NCBI RefSeq assembly: GCF_010882175.1
Contig: NZ_WKLH01000007.1
Coordinates: forward strand, 62,001-126,000
Source: Mangrovibacterium lignilyticum
GTDB lineage: Bacteria; Bacteroidota; Bacteroidia; Bacteroidales; Prolixibacteraceae
Length of the DNA: 64,000 nt
Direction: 5' to 3'
Below are positions 50,591-59,395 of this stretch, one piece after another. The stretch's first letter is position 1. The number at the start of each line of letters is the position of its first letter. The notes below the pieces were generated by a model. It did no database searches. It was given only the letters and a program-made list of their open reading frames with translations, and was not told the origin of the DNA. A program made the translations under genes and the position numbers.

Positions 50591-51825
50591 AGCTCAAAAA
50601 TAGCATTGAATACATCCCAGTCACCGGGACTTACAATGCGGTACGAATTGTTTTCGTCTATCAGGCTTACGTTACCCCACTGGCTGTCCTGCACGATTTC
50701 TTGTTCTTCCTGAAAAAGATAGTTTTCAACGGTATGTGGAATCGTTATTTTTAGGTCGCCATCAGGCAATTGCACAAGTTTGTGTACATTTAAATTTCCG
50801 CCCCACTTTTTATAACCATAGTCTGTATCACCGTCATTAACATTGGTCCAGCCAAATAAATAGCGGTCGAAAGGGTCTGCGGCTGTTTTGGCTCCGTAAG
50901 TGCCTTTACCGGTGAACCGAGAATATCCGGTAGGTTCAGACCATGGGCCAAACATAGAGTTGCTTTTTCGGTAGTAAATGTTTTTAGTATCATAATCAGA
51001 GAATAACAGATAATAAAAGTCTCCCTGTTTGAATAATTCGGGGCATTCCATCATGAAGAAATTTGAATTATCACCGTCGTATAAAAAGCCTTAATAAGTC
51101 CAGTTAAAAAGATCTGATGATGAAAAATAAGGAATGACACCTTTCCAGGTACCATTAACATCTTTACGGGCAGACAAGACCATATAGTATTTTGAATCGT
51201 CAGGATTGTGATAGACGAATGGATCCCTCCAATTGCTTTGTTTATCATAACTTAATCCAGTAGGAGGGTAAATAGCTGGAAATGAATTTTCCTTGCTAAA
51301 TGGTTGATTGATGCTCTTAGTTCCTACCATCATAATTCCTTCTTTTCTGGTAACACATTCCGAAGGATAATTGGGATTATGTCCGGTATAGAAGGCGTAA
51401 TATGTGCCTCCCTTGTTGACGATACATCCAGTGCCGAGTGCAAAATCCTGCTCGCAACCTTCATTGCTGCAGGTCAGTACAGCTTGTTTAAGTTCTTTGT
51501 AAGAGCAAAAGTCAGACGTCTTCGCAGCGTACCAAGGATGACGTTCGTTGATTCCATCGTTCCAAGTATCTTTTAAATAGAACGTGTAAAATTTAGAATT
51601 GTCAGGGTTATAGAAAGGCATTACGTCGCCGATCCGATAATCGTCACTGCACATGTAGAAAATTGAATAATCGGTTTCTTCCGGTTTTTGAGTGCAGTTT
51701 AGGGCTGATTTTAGCTGAGGATCTGAATTTTGAGGTTGTTTTTCTTCGTTGTATAGTTTTTCTTTGGAACATCCCTAAATTGCAACAATGATTCCAATAG
51801 GCAGAAAGATTCTTTCTCTTTTCAT
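50591..51825 (-). pseudogene. Broken GH32-family glycosidase gene (two in-frame stops, 3' end replaced)
   Basis: The frame starts at ATG 51825 with a lipoprotein signal that is interrupted at codon 17 by TAG (51777-51775), just before the lipobox Gly-Cys. It stays in frame through GDVMPFYNPDNSKFYTFYL, NWRDPFVYHNPDDSKYY and a second stop, TAA, at codon 245 (51093-51091). It continues with MMECPELFKQGDFYYLLF, then loses homology at about 50591, where KAS III sequence begins. The retained motifs (GD.MPFY, WRDP, ECPELF) give the three acidic positions of GH32. Both stops lie in an otherwise intact frame, so loss is recent. It sits just outside the active fructan operon. Confidence 0.87.
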
Positions 51826-51912
51826 AGTTTAGATTTTATGATTAAGTAAAAATTAGGGACAATGAGTTTGGCTGGCAAAGTCTTGTTTGCCGCCTCTTTT
51901 TTTCGAGAGAAG

Positions 51913-51957
51913 CTAAAAAGAGAAGGCTGTCGGAGGAATAAAAAGACAGCCTCTCTT
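51913..51957 (-). terminator. Terminator of the fructan operon
   Basis: On the minus strand GAGAGGCTGTC (51955-51945) pairs with GACAGCCTTCTC (51931-51920), with one bulged base, and is followed by TTTTTAG. It lies about 30 bp after the fructokinase stop codon. Confidence 0.88.
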
Positions 51958-51986
51958 GCTTTAAGGGATCTAAGATCCGTATCTAA

Positions 51987-52862
51987 CTAAAAAACCAATT
52001 TTCCATTATATTCGGGCATAGCGCCATGGTGGCTGCACACAAAGGCTGACAGGTTCACGGCCATTTGATGGGTTTTCTTTAACGGTTTTCTGTTGAGCAT
52101 GCCGACAACGATGGCTGCAGTGAATGAATCGCCAGCGCCAACCGTATCGGCAACTTTAACTTTTGGAGTTTCCAGGAAGCTGGATTCCTCAGAAGTGATC
52201 AGGTAGCTGCCGTTAGTACCGCAGGTCAGTGCGACAAGTTTTAGATTGAACTGTTCAAGTATGGTCATGCAATTCTCCTTGTCAGTACCATCCAGTCCAA
52301 ACATGTCAGCCACTATTTTTATTTCCTCGTCATTTATTTTTAAGACGTTGCAAAGTTTCAGCGACTCTTGAATCAATTCTTCAGAGTAAAATCGCTGACG
52401 TAGATTAATGTCGAATACCTTTAGTGCCGAATCGGGCACCTGTCGGATAAAAGCACGAATAGTTGCCCGGGAAACTATACTACGCTGTGCCAATGAACCA
52501 AAACAAACAGCAATGGTCTGATTTGTAATTTCTGCATATTCCGGCTTCATCCCAATAAAGTCCCAGGCGACAGGTTGACAAATTTCATAATGGGGAATGC
52601 CATCGCCACTCAAGGTAACCTGTACAATCCCGGTGATATGGTCAAGTCTTTGAATATCATATCTTAATCCAATGTTGTCGAGCTTTTTGATGATTTCGTC
52701 TCCCAACTCATCATGCCCGATGGAGCTGATAGCTAAACTGTCGAGTCCGAGTTTGGATACATGAAAGGCAAAGTTGCAAGGAGCCCCACCCATTTGTTTG
52801 TGATCAGGGAACACATCCCACAACAATTCTCCTATTCCTATAACTAATGATTTTTGTTCCAT
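51987..52862 (-). CDS. PfkB-family fructokinase
   Basis: The start at 52862 (MEQKSLVIGIGELLWDVFPD) gives 291 residues, beginning 7 bp after the stop of the porter gene; the frame is open 33 bp further up inside that gene. Visible PfkB features are MGGAPCNFAFHVSKLG (substrate-binding signature 1) and the C-terminal DTVGAGDSFTAAIVVG with the catalytic Asp. It phosphorylates cytoplasmic fructose at O-6. Last gene of the fructan operon, matching the position of the fructokinase BT1757 in the B. thetaiotaomicron levan locus. Confidence 0.93.
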   Translation of the reverse strand: MEQKSLVIGIGELLWDVFPDHKQMGGAPCNFAFHVSKLGLDSLAISSIGHDELGDEIIKKLDNIGLRYDIQRLDHITGIVQVTLSGDGIPHYEICQPVAWDFIGMKPEYAEITNQTIAVCFGSLAQRSIVSRATIRAFIRQVPDSALKVFDINLRQRFYSEELIQESLKLCNVLKINDEEIKIVADMFGLDGTDKENCMTILEQFNLKLVALTCGTNGSYLITSEESSFLETPKVKVADTVGAGDSFTAAIVVGMLNRKPLKKTHQMAVNLSAFVCSHHGAMPEYNGKLVF

Positions 52863-52869
52863 AATTTGA

Positions 52870-54228
52870 TTAAATAAGTCCCAATTCTTTTTCAATTTGT
52901 TCCAGTGACTTTCCTTTAGTTTCCGGGATCCAGAATTTTACAAATATGAATGCGATGACACTGAAAATTCCGAAAATCCCAAACAGGTAGCTTAACCCTA
53001 ATCCGCCCTGAATAACCGGTGCGAAGTAAACCGTCAGGAAGGTGCACAACCAGCTTACCGCGGTTGAAAATGACATGGCCAATCCTTTAATTCGGGTGGG
53101 ATAGATCTCTGAAATAATTACCCACATAACGGGGGCAAATGAAGCAGCAAAAAAGGAAATGTAGACCAACAATGCGGTCAATACTCCGGGGCCATACTGT
53201 ACAGGTTTGGTGAATTCCCAGGTAAGGTAAGCCAGCGAGACCGTCATCCCAACAGCACCCCACAACAGCAATGTTTTACGTCCTTTTTTATCCACCAACC
53301 AAAGGGCAACAATGGTCATTAAAAAGTTCACCAATCCCACAATCATGGACTGCATCATTGAATCGCCTTTGGCAGAGCCGGCTGCTTTGAAAATTTCGGG
53401 GGCAAACATGATTACTGCATTGATACCGGTAATTTGCTGCAAGGCGGCAATAAGAGTTCCGATGAGTACGATTTTTCCAGTTTTCCCTTTAAACAACTCG
53501 GAGATTTTCAATTTTTCTTTCGCCATTTCTTCCGAGATGATCTTTTCCATTTGGGGAAGCTCACTTTCGATTAAAGCCTCTCCACCAACTTTCAGCATGA
53601 TGGCTCCCGCCTCGACATTTCGATTTTTTGATATTAGCCAGCGAGGACTTTCGGGGAAGGAAACCAGGATGAAGAACAAATAGAAGGCACCGAACAATGC
53701 AGGAACGGCCAGCATGAACCGCCAACTATCATCACCCAGCCCAATAAGCAGGTAGTCGAAAATATAAGCCAGCACAATGCCGATAGTAATGGCAAACTGG
53801 TTCATTGAAACCAGTCGGCCGCGACTGTGTGCGGGTGATATTTCCGAAATGTACATTGGCCCGACTACCGAGGTTGCACCAACAGCCAGTCCTGAGAGAA
53901 CACGGAAAATGATGAGGACTACTGAAGATTCGGCAAAGGCGCAGCCCAAGGCCGAGAGGATGTATAGAACGGCTGTAGCCAACATCACTTTTTTACGTCC
54001 ATATTTCTTGGTAAAGTTTCCGGTAAACAGGGCGCCGATTAGACAGCCGAAGGTAAGTAGCGCAGCCACTGTGCCGAGTCCGCTATCAGTCAGCGAGAAT
54101 TCGCTTTTCAGCATATCTACAGCACCGGAAATGCCCGCCATGTTCAATCCAAACAGCAAGCCGCCGTTGATAGCTACAAAGGTTATCCAATAGAGGTAGC
54201 CCGAAGTATTTTGAGTCTTATTTTTCAT
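52870..54228 (-). CDS. MFS sugar porter (fructose uptake)
   Basis: The 452-residue protein has 12 predicted membrane spans and the sugar-porter marks: GRKKVMLATA (loop 2-3), a conserved PESPRWLISK after helix 6, and PETKGKSLEQIEKEL at the C-terminus. It carries a monosaccharide across the inner membrane, almost certainly fructose released by the GH32 enzymes. It lies 33 bp after the GH32 lipoprotein gene and directly before the fructokinase gene, the same order as in known fructan loci. Confidence 0.93.
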   Translation of the reverse strand: MKNKTQNTSGYLYWITFVAINGGLLFGLNMAGISGAVDMLKSEFSLTDSGLGTVAALLTFGCLIGALFTGNFTKKYGRKKVMLATAVLYILSALGCAFAESSVVLIIFRVLSGLAVGATSVVGPMYISEISPAHSRGRLVSMNQFAITIGIVLAYIFDYLLIGLGDDSWRFMLAVPALFGAFYLFFILVSFPESPRWLISKNRNVEAGAIMLKVGGEALIESELPQMEKIISEEMAKEKLKISELFKGKTGKIVLIGTLIAALQQITGINAVIMFAPEIFKAAGSAKGDSMMQSMIVGLVNFLMTIVALWLVDKKGRKTLLLWGAVGMTVSLAYLTWEFTKPVQYGPGVLTALLVYISFFAASFAPVMWVIISEIYPTRIKGLAMSFSTAVSWLCTFLTVYFAPVIQGGLGLSYLFGIFGIFSVIAFIFVKFWIPETKGKSLEQIEKELGLI

Positions 54229-54261
54229 TGATTTTGTTTTATTTCTTGTGTTTCGATTTTC

Positions 54262-55824
54262 CTACTTGCCTTTATTCCAAATGCTGTTTAACGGCCATAT
54301 TTTTCCTTCACCCAACTCAATTTCTCCACGTTCTGCGAAAAGACTGATGGTGGTAAAGGGCTCCCTTGAGAAAAATTGTTCGGTCATTACAACTAACCCT
54401 CCTTTGGCATACAACTCCACCGAAGACCTGTCAATGATCAAGTGCATATCCAGAATTGGATCGCTATTGATATAAGGAGCGTAATGAATTCCGGCAAATT
54501 CCTTATTCGGGCTTTCCCAGCCGGCTCCGGTACGGTCGATGAAGAAAAGTTTGTTCAGATTATCGTAACCAATCAGCAGTTTTTCGTTTTTTTTGTTGTA
54601 AAATTCAATACCAAATCGTTCTGCGAAATTCATTGCAGAAGAATTTTTTGTATTAAAATGCAGGCTGACTTCGAGCGGAAACTCAAATGTCTTTTTAATT
54701 TCCATTTCACCCGAAATGAGTTCAGGTTTCAACTGTTCCTCTTTGTCACGTAAAGTTTTGAGCTCTCCTACTGGCTTTGAAATAAGTAAATAATCGTTGT
54801 AAACTTCAACCATTTCCAGCTCACGGACAATGGTTGTTGCTCCGCGCCATTTACCTGTAGGAATTTGATTTGCATATTGCCAGTTATTCATCCAGCCGAT
54901 GAACAGCCGACGTCCGTCTTCTTTCGGAATATTCGACCAGGTTACCCCGGCGTAGTTGTCTTTGCCGTAATCGACCCACTTTGTCTTGGTTCCTTCGCGA
55001 GAAAAGGTGTGCCCGTCAAAGTCACCAACGAAATACTGAGTTGCTGAGCCTCCGTTCGGCCCTCCGGATCCGACGCTGACCATCATAATCCATTTGGTGG
55101 TATCCCCAGTCTGCATGGGAAACAGGTCGGGGCACTCCCAAACACCGTCCTGAGAACCGGTGCCTTCCCCAAAATTACTTTCAAAGGTCCAGTCAATAAG
55201 GTTGGGAGAGGAATAGATACTCACGTGATCCTGAACAGCCAGGATCATCATCCAGCGGTTAGATTCGGAGTACCAAAAAACTTTCGGGTCGCGAAAATCT
55301 CGTATTCCCGGGTTGGGCAGCACTGGGTTATGATCGTACTTTGTCCAGCTACGGCCTTTGTCAATGCTGTATGCCAGTCCTTGGTACTGGAAAGTATCAC
55401 ACCCTGCGTCTTCCAATGGACGGTTATGGTAGGTGAAAATAGCAACTAGCGGCGGATCTTCTTCTGTCCCCAAACCGGAGGTATTACTGACGTCGGCAAC
55501 GGCACTGCCCGAAAAAATCCAGCCAAGTGAGTCCGGGTACAGGGCTATCGGCATTGGTTCCCAGTGAACCAAATCAGTACTGATAGCATGTCCCCAGTGC
55601 ATCGGTCCCCAAATTGTGCTGTCGGGGTAATATTGATAGAATAGATGATATTCGCCATTGTAATAAACCATTCCATTAGGATCATTCATCCACATGCTGT
55701 CGGGTGAGAAATGAACCTGTGGACGATATGATTCACGCATATCGGTAGTTGTTATTTTATCAAACCGGTTACATGCCATCGCAAATAATGCGATGGTTAC
55801 CAGGTGAAAAAAGATCTTGTTCAT
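54262..55824 (-). CDS. GH32 exo-type fructan hydrolase, lipoprotein
   Basis: The 520-residue protein has a lipoprotein signal (Cys18 in FAMACNR). A five-bladed propeller carries the canonical triad Asp48 (WMNDPNG, nucleophile), Asp179 (FRDPKVF, transition-state stabiliser) and Glu230 (WECPDLF, acid/base). A C-terminal beta-sandwich covers about 365-515. The domain order and length match levanase/inulinase/invertase enzymes. Together with the fructokinase and porter it supplies fructose; whether it prefers levan or inulin cannot be read. It is only 4 bp after the T9SS-type GH32 gene. Confidence 0.94.
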   Translation of the reverse strand: MNKIFFHLVTIALFAMACNRFDKITTTDMRESYRPQVHFSPDSMWMNDPNGMVYYNGEYHLFYQYYPDSTIWGPMHWGHAISTDLVHWEPMPIALYPDSLGWIFSGSAVADVSNTSGLGTEEDPPLVAIFTYHNRPLEDAGCDTFQYQGLAYSIDKGRSWTKYDHNPVLPNPGIRDFRDPKVFWYSESNRWMMILAVQDHVSIYSSPNLIDWTFESNFGEGTGSQDGVWECPDLFPMQTGDTTKWIMMVSVGSGGPNGGSATQYFVGDFDGHTFSREGTKTKWVDYGKDNYAGVTWSNIPKEDGRRLFIGWMNNWQYANQIPTGKWRGATTIVRELEMVEVYNDYLLISKPVGELKTLRDKEEQLKPELISGEMEIKKTFEFPLEVSLHFNTKNSSAMNFAERFGIEFYNKKNEKLLIGYDNLNKLFFIDRTGAGWESPNKEFAGIHYAPYINSDPILDMHLIIDRSSVELYAKGGLVVMTEQFFSREPFTTISLFAERGEIELGEGKIWPLNSIWNKGK

Positions 55825-55828
55825 GTTG

Positions 55829-58108
55829 TTAATTTACTTTTAGAAAAGGTTGGCAGAACTGTTCGGTACCGGATGATACCTGTACTATGTAATATCCGTG
55901 GGTTAAATTGTGAATATCCATTGAACGGTAATTCCCGGAAATGCTCTCGTTTACAGCTCTGATCTCCTGTCCTTGTAGGTTAATGATTTTGATGGTAGAG
56001 GTTTTATACTTATCTGAATTCAACTCAATCGTTATTTTATCCTTTGCCGGATTGGGATAAAGCTTCAGTTGATTATTCAAATTGCTTTTACGGTCAAAAA
56101 TTCCGGTGGATGGGTTTGTGTCCCAAATCGATTTGAGTTCCCAAGCAGAGAAGCTTTTCAAAGTCGCCGGGACGTTTTCGGCAAATGCCTCAATTCCTTT
56201 TTGAAAATTCGGGTTGGGGAAAATCAAAGAAGTTAATACGACATCACCGTCATTGATAAACACCTCTGCAGAAAGTTGATCAATGAAAATGTGGAATTTG
56301 ATTTCATTTGAAGTCAGTTTTACCGGAGCTGAAACTATTTTGGGAAAGTCAGCATCGAAGTTGACATAGCCGCAAGTTCTTCTGTCGACAAATACGTTGG
56401 ATGTTTTTTCATCAAAACCAACGACCAGTTTTTGCGTTCCGTAAGTACAAAGGTTGAAGCCAATTTTTTGACTAGTTCCCGGAGTTACCTCAAAGCTTGC
56501 CTCAATTTCGTATGTGTTTTTCTGAGGCGTGAATTCATTAAGGCCAACAGTACCCTCTACCGTTTTATTGGTGAAGTTAACTTCGTTTTGTCTGAGTTTT
56601 TGGAGTTCAGGAATGGGGTGCTGGCGAATTTTATAGCCCTGATCTGTACTGATTAGTTCAATCTCCCGGGGAATCGATTCTCCCGTACTTCCACCCCATG
56701 ATGTTGGGATGCTATTAGCATATTCCCAGTTGTTCATCCAGCCAAGCCATAGGGTTCGGTTGTCATTTGCATCGTAGTTGCGGTATGTTCTTACAGCGTA
56801 GAAATCTGGTCCGTAATCAATCCAGTTGGCGTGCTCATATCGTTGATCAGTCAGAATATCGGAAAAAAGGATTTGATCTACATTAATGTGTCCCCATCCT
56901 CCGGTAAAATTATCAACGATTTCGAGGGTCGCCGTTTCTCCGATGTGATCGCTGACATCCCACCCGTACCATTTCAATTGCTCTGAATTATCGCCCGTAA
57001 CCGTTTTAACGGTTGCTCCGTTTATGACGAGGTTGATGCAAGTAAGCTCGGAGTGGTTTCCTCCTGAAATCAGAAAGTTGATGAATTTCCGGGTTATGGT
57101 AAAACTTGGAGAACTCAGTTTCCCGGTTGTTGCGTCTCCGCCATTGAACGAATTCGCTAAGTAGTCACCCAAATAACCGGAAACGTCCATCTGACCAGAC
57201 AATGCTCCGTTAGCCGGGGCTGTGCCGAAGGCTGTTCCCTCAACAGTCCAGCTGCCGTAACCAGTGCTTTCAAAATTTTCAAATACTTCGCCGGGAATTC
57301 CGGTACCATTCTTTAAATAAGCGGAGGATGTTGCATCTGGGGTAAAATTAGTTCCATTGAAGTCACCCACCCAATATTGCCCTCTGTTCGGCCCCATACC
57401 ACAAATCATTACCCATTTTTTATTATTTGAATCGCCATCTAATGGAAGCTGAAAAAGATCGGGGACTTCCCAACCACCGGTACGTGCTCCTAACGGGCCA
57501 AAGCTTGATTGTTTGGTCCAACTCTTCAAATCGGGTGAACTATAAATCTCAATTTGATGTTCACCGGGGCGAGTAATTACCATAGCCCAGCGATTGAGTT
57601 GACTGTCCCAAAATACGGAAGGGTCTCTGAAGTCGTTTGAACTGGATGGAATAACAGGGTTATTGTTGTTATAGTCGAAATATTTGAAATTTGAATCTGT
57701 ACTGCTTGAAATGCCCTGCGTTTCAATATTCGTTGTTTTGTTGTGCATGGTATAAATGGCAACAGCAACGGTGTCATCAATTGAACCAAAGCCAGCCGTA
57801 TTTGCGGTATCTACAACTACAGAACCCGTGTAATAGTCGAATGTTGAATCTCCTCCCAACATAGGCCATGGATATTCGGTCCAGTACACCAAGTCTTCAG
57901 ATACAGCGTGTCCCCACCAAAAAAGATGATATAAATTGTTGAATTTTATCGTTCCGTCGGGGTCGCCGATCCAGCCGGTTACAGGGGAGAAATGAAACTG
58001 CGGACGATACTGTTCGCTGTAATCCTGTGCCTTCGTTCCGAAACTCATTCCGAATAAACACAGTCCAAGTGCAGAAGTAGATAAAAATTTCATATTCTTA
58101 GATTTCAA
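55829..58108 (-). CDS. GH32 fructan hydrolase with inserted beta-sandwich and T9SS sorting domain
   Basis: The 759-residue protein has a signal peptide (about 1-27). The propeller starts at about 35 with Asp49 in WIGDPDG (variant of WMNDPNG), Asp162 in FRDPSVF and Glu214 in WEVPDLF. A sandwich-like domain of about 150 residues (about 272-420, ending GGWGHINVDQILFSD) interrupts the propeller, which resumes at NWIDYGPDFYA; the GH32 C-terminal sandwich follows. Residues about 685-759 (KLYPNPAKDKITIEL ... GYYIVQV) are a type A T9SS sorting domain. The protein is therefore secreted or surface-anchored and probably attacks the polymer first. The insert resembles fructan-binding CBM66-type domains, but that is not proven. 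Confidence 0.9.
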   Translation of the reverse strand: MKSKNMKFLSTSALGLCLFGMSFGTKAQDYSEQYRPQFHFSPVTGWIGDPDGTIKFNNLYHLFWWGHAVSEDLVYWTEYPWPMLGGDSTFDYYTGSVVVDTANTAGFGSIDDTVAVAIYTMHNKTTNIETQGISSSTDSNFKYFDYNNNNPVIPSSSNDFRDPSVFWDSQLNRWAMVITRPGEHQIEIYSSPDLKSWTKQSSFGPLGARTGGWEVPDLFQLPLDGDSNNKKWVMICGMGPNRGQYWVGDFNGTNFTPDATSSAYLKNGTGIPGEVFENFESTGYGSWTVEGTAFGTAPANGALSGQMDVSGYLGDYLANSFNGGDATTGKLSSPSFTITRKFINFLISGGNHSELTCINLVINGATVKTVTGDNSEQLKWYGWDVSDHIGETATLEIVDNFTGGWGHINVDQILFSDILTDQRYEHANWIDYGPDFYAVRTYRNYDANDNRTLWLGWMNNWEYANSIPTSWGGSTGESIPREIELISTDQGYKIRQHPIPELQKLRQNEVNFTNKTVEGTVGLNEFTPQKNTYEIEASFEVTPGTSQKIGFNLCTYGTQKLVVGFDEKTSNVFVDRRTCGYVNFDADFPKIVSAPVKLTSNEIKFHIFIDQLSAEVFINDGDVVLTSLIFPNPNFQKGIEAFAENVPATLKSFSAWELKSIWDTNPSTGIFDRKSNLNNQLKLYPNPAKDKITIELNSDKYKTSTIKIINLQGQEIRAVNESISGNYRSMDIHNLTHGYYIVQVSSGTEQFCQPFLKVN

Positions 58109-58183
58109 TTTTCATAGCTTTTTTTGAAGGAGAACAGACAGAAGGAGCTGCTACATAGGCGCCTTCTGCCGTTCTTTTCATAC

Positions 58184-59362
58184 TCAATTTTTCGATTGAG
58201 AAAACAAATAATTCAAACTATTGGATGTTAGTTTTTCGCGGTTTCCAGCCGTATTTTCAACATCGTTCTCGGCATACCAGTCATAGGTTCCGGAGCCAAT
58301 AAAAATTACTGTTCCTTTCCCATCGTGTTTGTCCCACAGAACCATATTAATTTCTTCACTATTCCAGTTCGTCACCAGAACTTTGCAGCTGTTCACTGTT
58401 TCGAAGTACGAGACTCGTTCCGGGATAGTTGAACCTCCAGCAGAGTAGATCGTCCAATCGGCTAAATTGTACTGATTGGTTCGATTCCGACGGGCCACAC
58501 CGTTAGGCAGCATGATGAACTTCGTTGGATCATCATCTTTATAACTTAAGCCTGATGCCAGCGGGCTATCCGGATCAGTGTACCATTTTAAATCCCAGTC
58601 TCCCCAGTTTGCGGATTCAGGGTTAGCTTCTGTATCTCCCCAGGCGTTATTGGGTGCATGCATAGCGTCACTAACGACTCCAAGTTCATCAACTAACGAT
58701 CCGGCATAGCTGGTGAGTAGGATATTCCCTCCATTGTCGTAGTATTCTTTCAGCTTACTCACAATCTCAGGATTGTCTGCTACACCTGTTAACGCTTGTG
58801 ATGTTTCATTGCCCTCACGTGTTCCTTGGTCAGAATGGTACCAAACTGCATCATACTTGCTCAAATCCACACTTCCATCAGCAATTTTACTGAAACTTAC
58901 ATATTCGCCATCCGGGTATTTTGCAAGGAACCATTCAGCCGCTTTTTGGTCATCCATAATGGTCATGGCAGATACGCTTGACGGTTCGCCGAGGAACGCA
59001 AAATAAAATTTCTCGGAAACGATGATTGTATATTTTGTGTAGATGTTGCCATTCACAATAGTGAAGTCTATCGGACTTGTAAAGTCCATATTGGACGTAA
59101 TTTCCGGAGTAATTGTTGCTCCCTCAGGTATTACAATTTGTGGACTTATATCAGACACATCAATATTATCACTCGATTCAACAGTTACGGTTACTGTTTT
59201 ATTTTTTTCATCAATAACTCCTACTATACCCTCGACGGAAAAGCTTTTGATGGTTACATCGTAATCAAAATTCATATTGCTCTTGTATTCGTCTTCGCAT
59301 GACGTCGCAAGAATTGCTGCCAGGAAGAAGAAGAGTAAGCTTTGTGTTATATGTTTTTTCAT
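58184..59362 (-). CDS. DUF4960 surface glycan-binding lipoprotein
   Basis: The 392-residue protein has a lipoprotein signal (Cys22 in LATSCEDE). An N-terminal immunoglobulin-like domain with repeated strands covers about 30-115. A C-terminal DUF4960 domain (about 125-385) contains KYDAVWYHSDQGTREG, YYDNGGNILLTSYAG and GTVIFIGSGTYDWYAEND. In the B. thetaiotaomicron levan locus the equivalent gene (BT1761) encodes a surface levan-binding protein. The same place between SusD and the GH32 genes supports the same role here. Confidence 0.88.
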   Translation of the reverse strand: MKKHITQSLLFFFLAAILATSCEDEYKSNMNFDYDVTIKSFSVEGIVGVIDEKNKTVTVTVESSDNIDVSDISPQIVIPEGATITPEITSNMDFTSPIDFTIVNGNIYTKYTIIVSEKFYFAFLGEPSSVSAMTIMDDQKAAEWFLAKYPDGEYVSFSKIADGSVDLSKYDAVWYHSDQGTREGNETSQALTGVADNPEIVSKLKEYYDNGGNILLTSYAGSLVDELGVVSDAMHAPNNAWGDTEANPESANWGDWDLKWYTDPDSPLASGLSYKDDDPTKFIMLPNGVARRNRTNQYNLADWTIYSAGGSTIPERVSYFETVNSCKVLVTNWNSEEINMVLWDKHDGKGTVIFIGSGTYDWYAENDVENTAGNREKLTSNSLNYLFSQSKN

Positions 59363-59395
59363 TTTATTTACTGTTTTAGTTATACAACCTGTCTG

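Noticed and set aside
51091-51777. Recoding of stop codons (readthrough) in the GH32 pseudogene
   Set aside because: Two different stops (TAG and TAA) without a conserved context, plus the lost 3' end, make decay the simpler reading.
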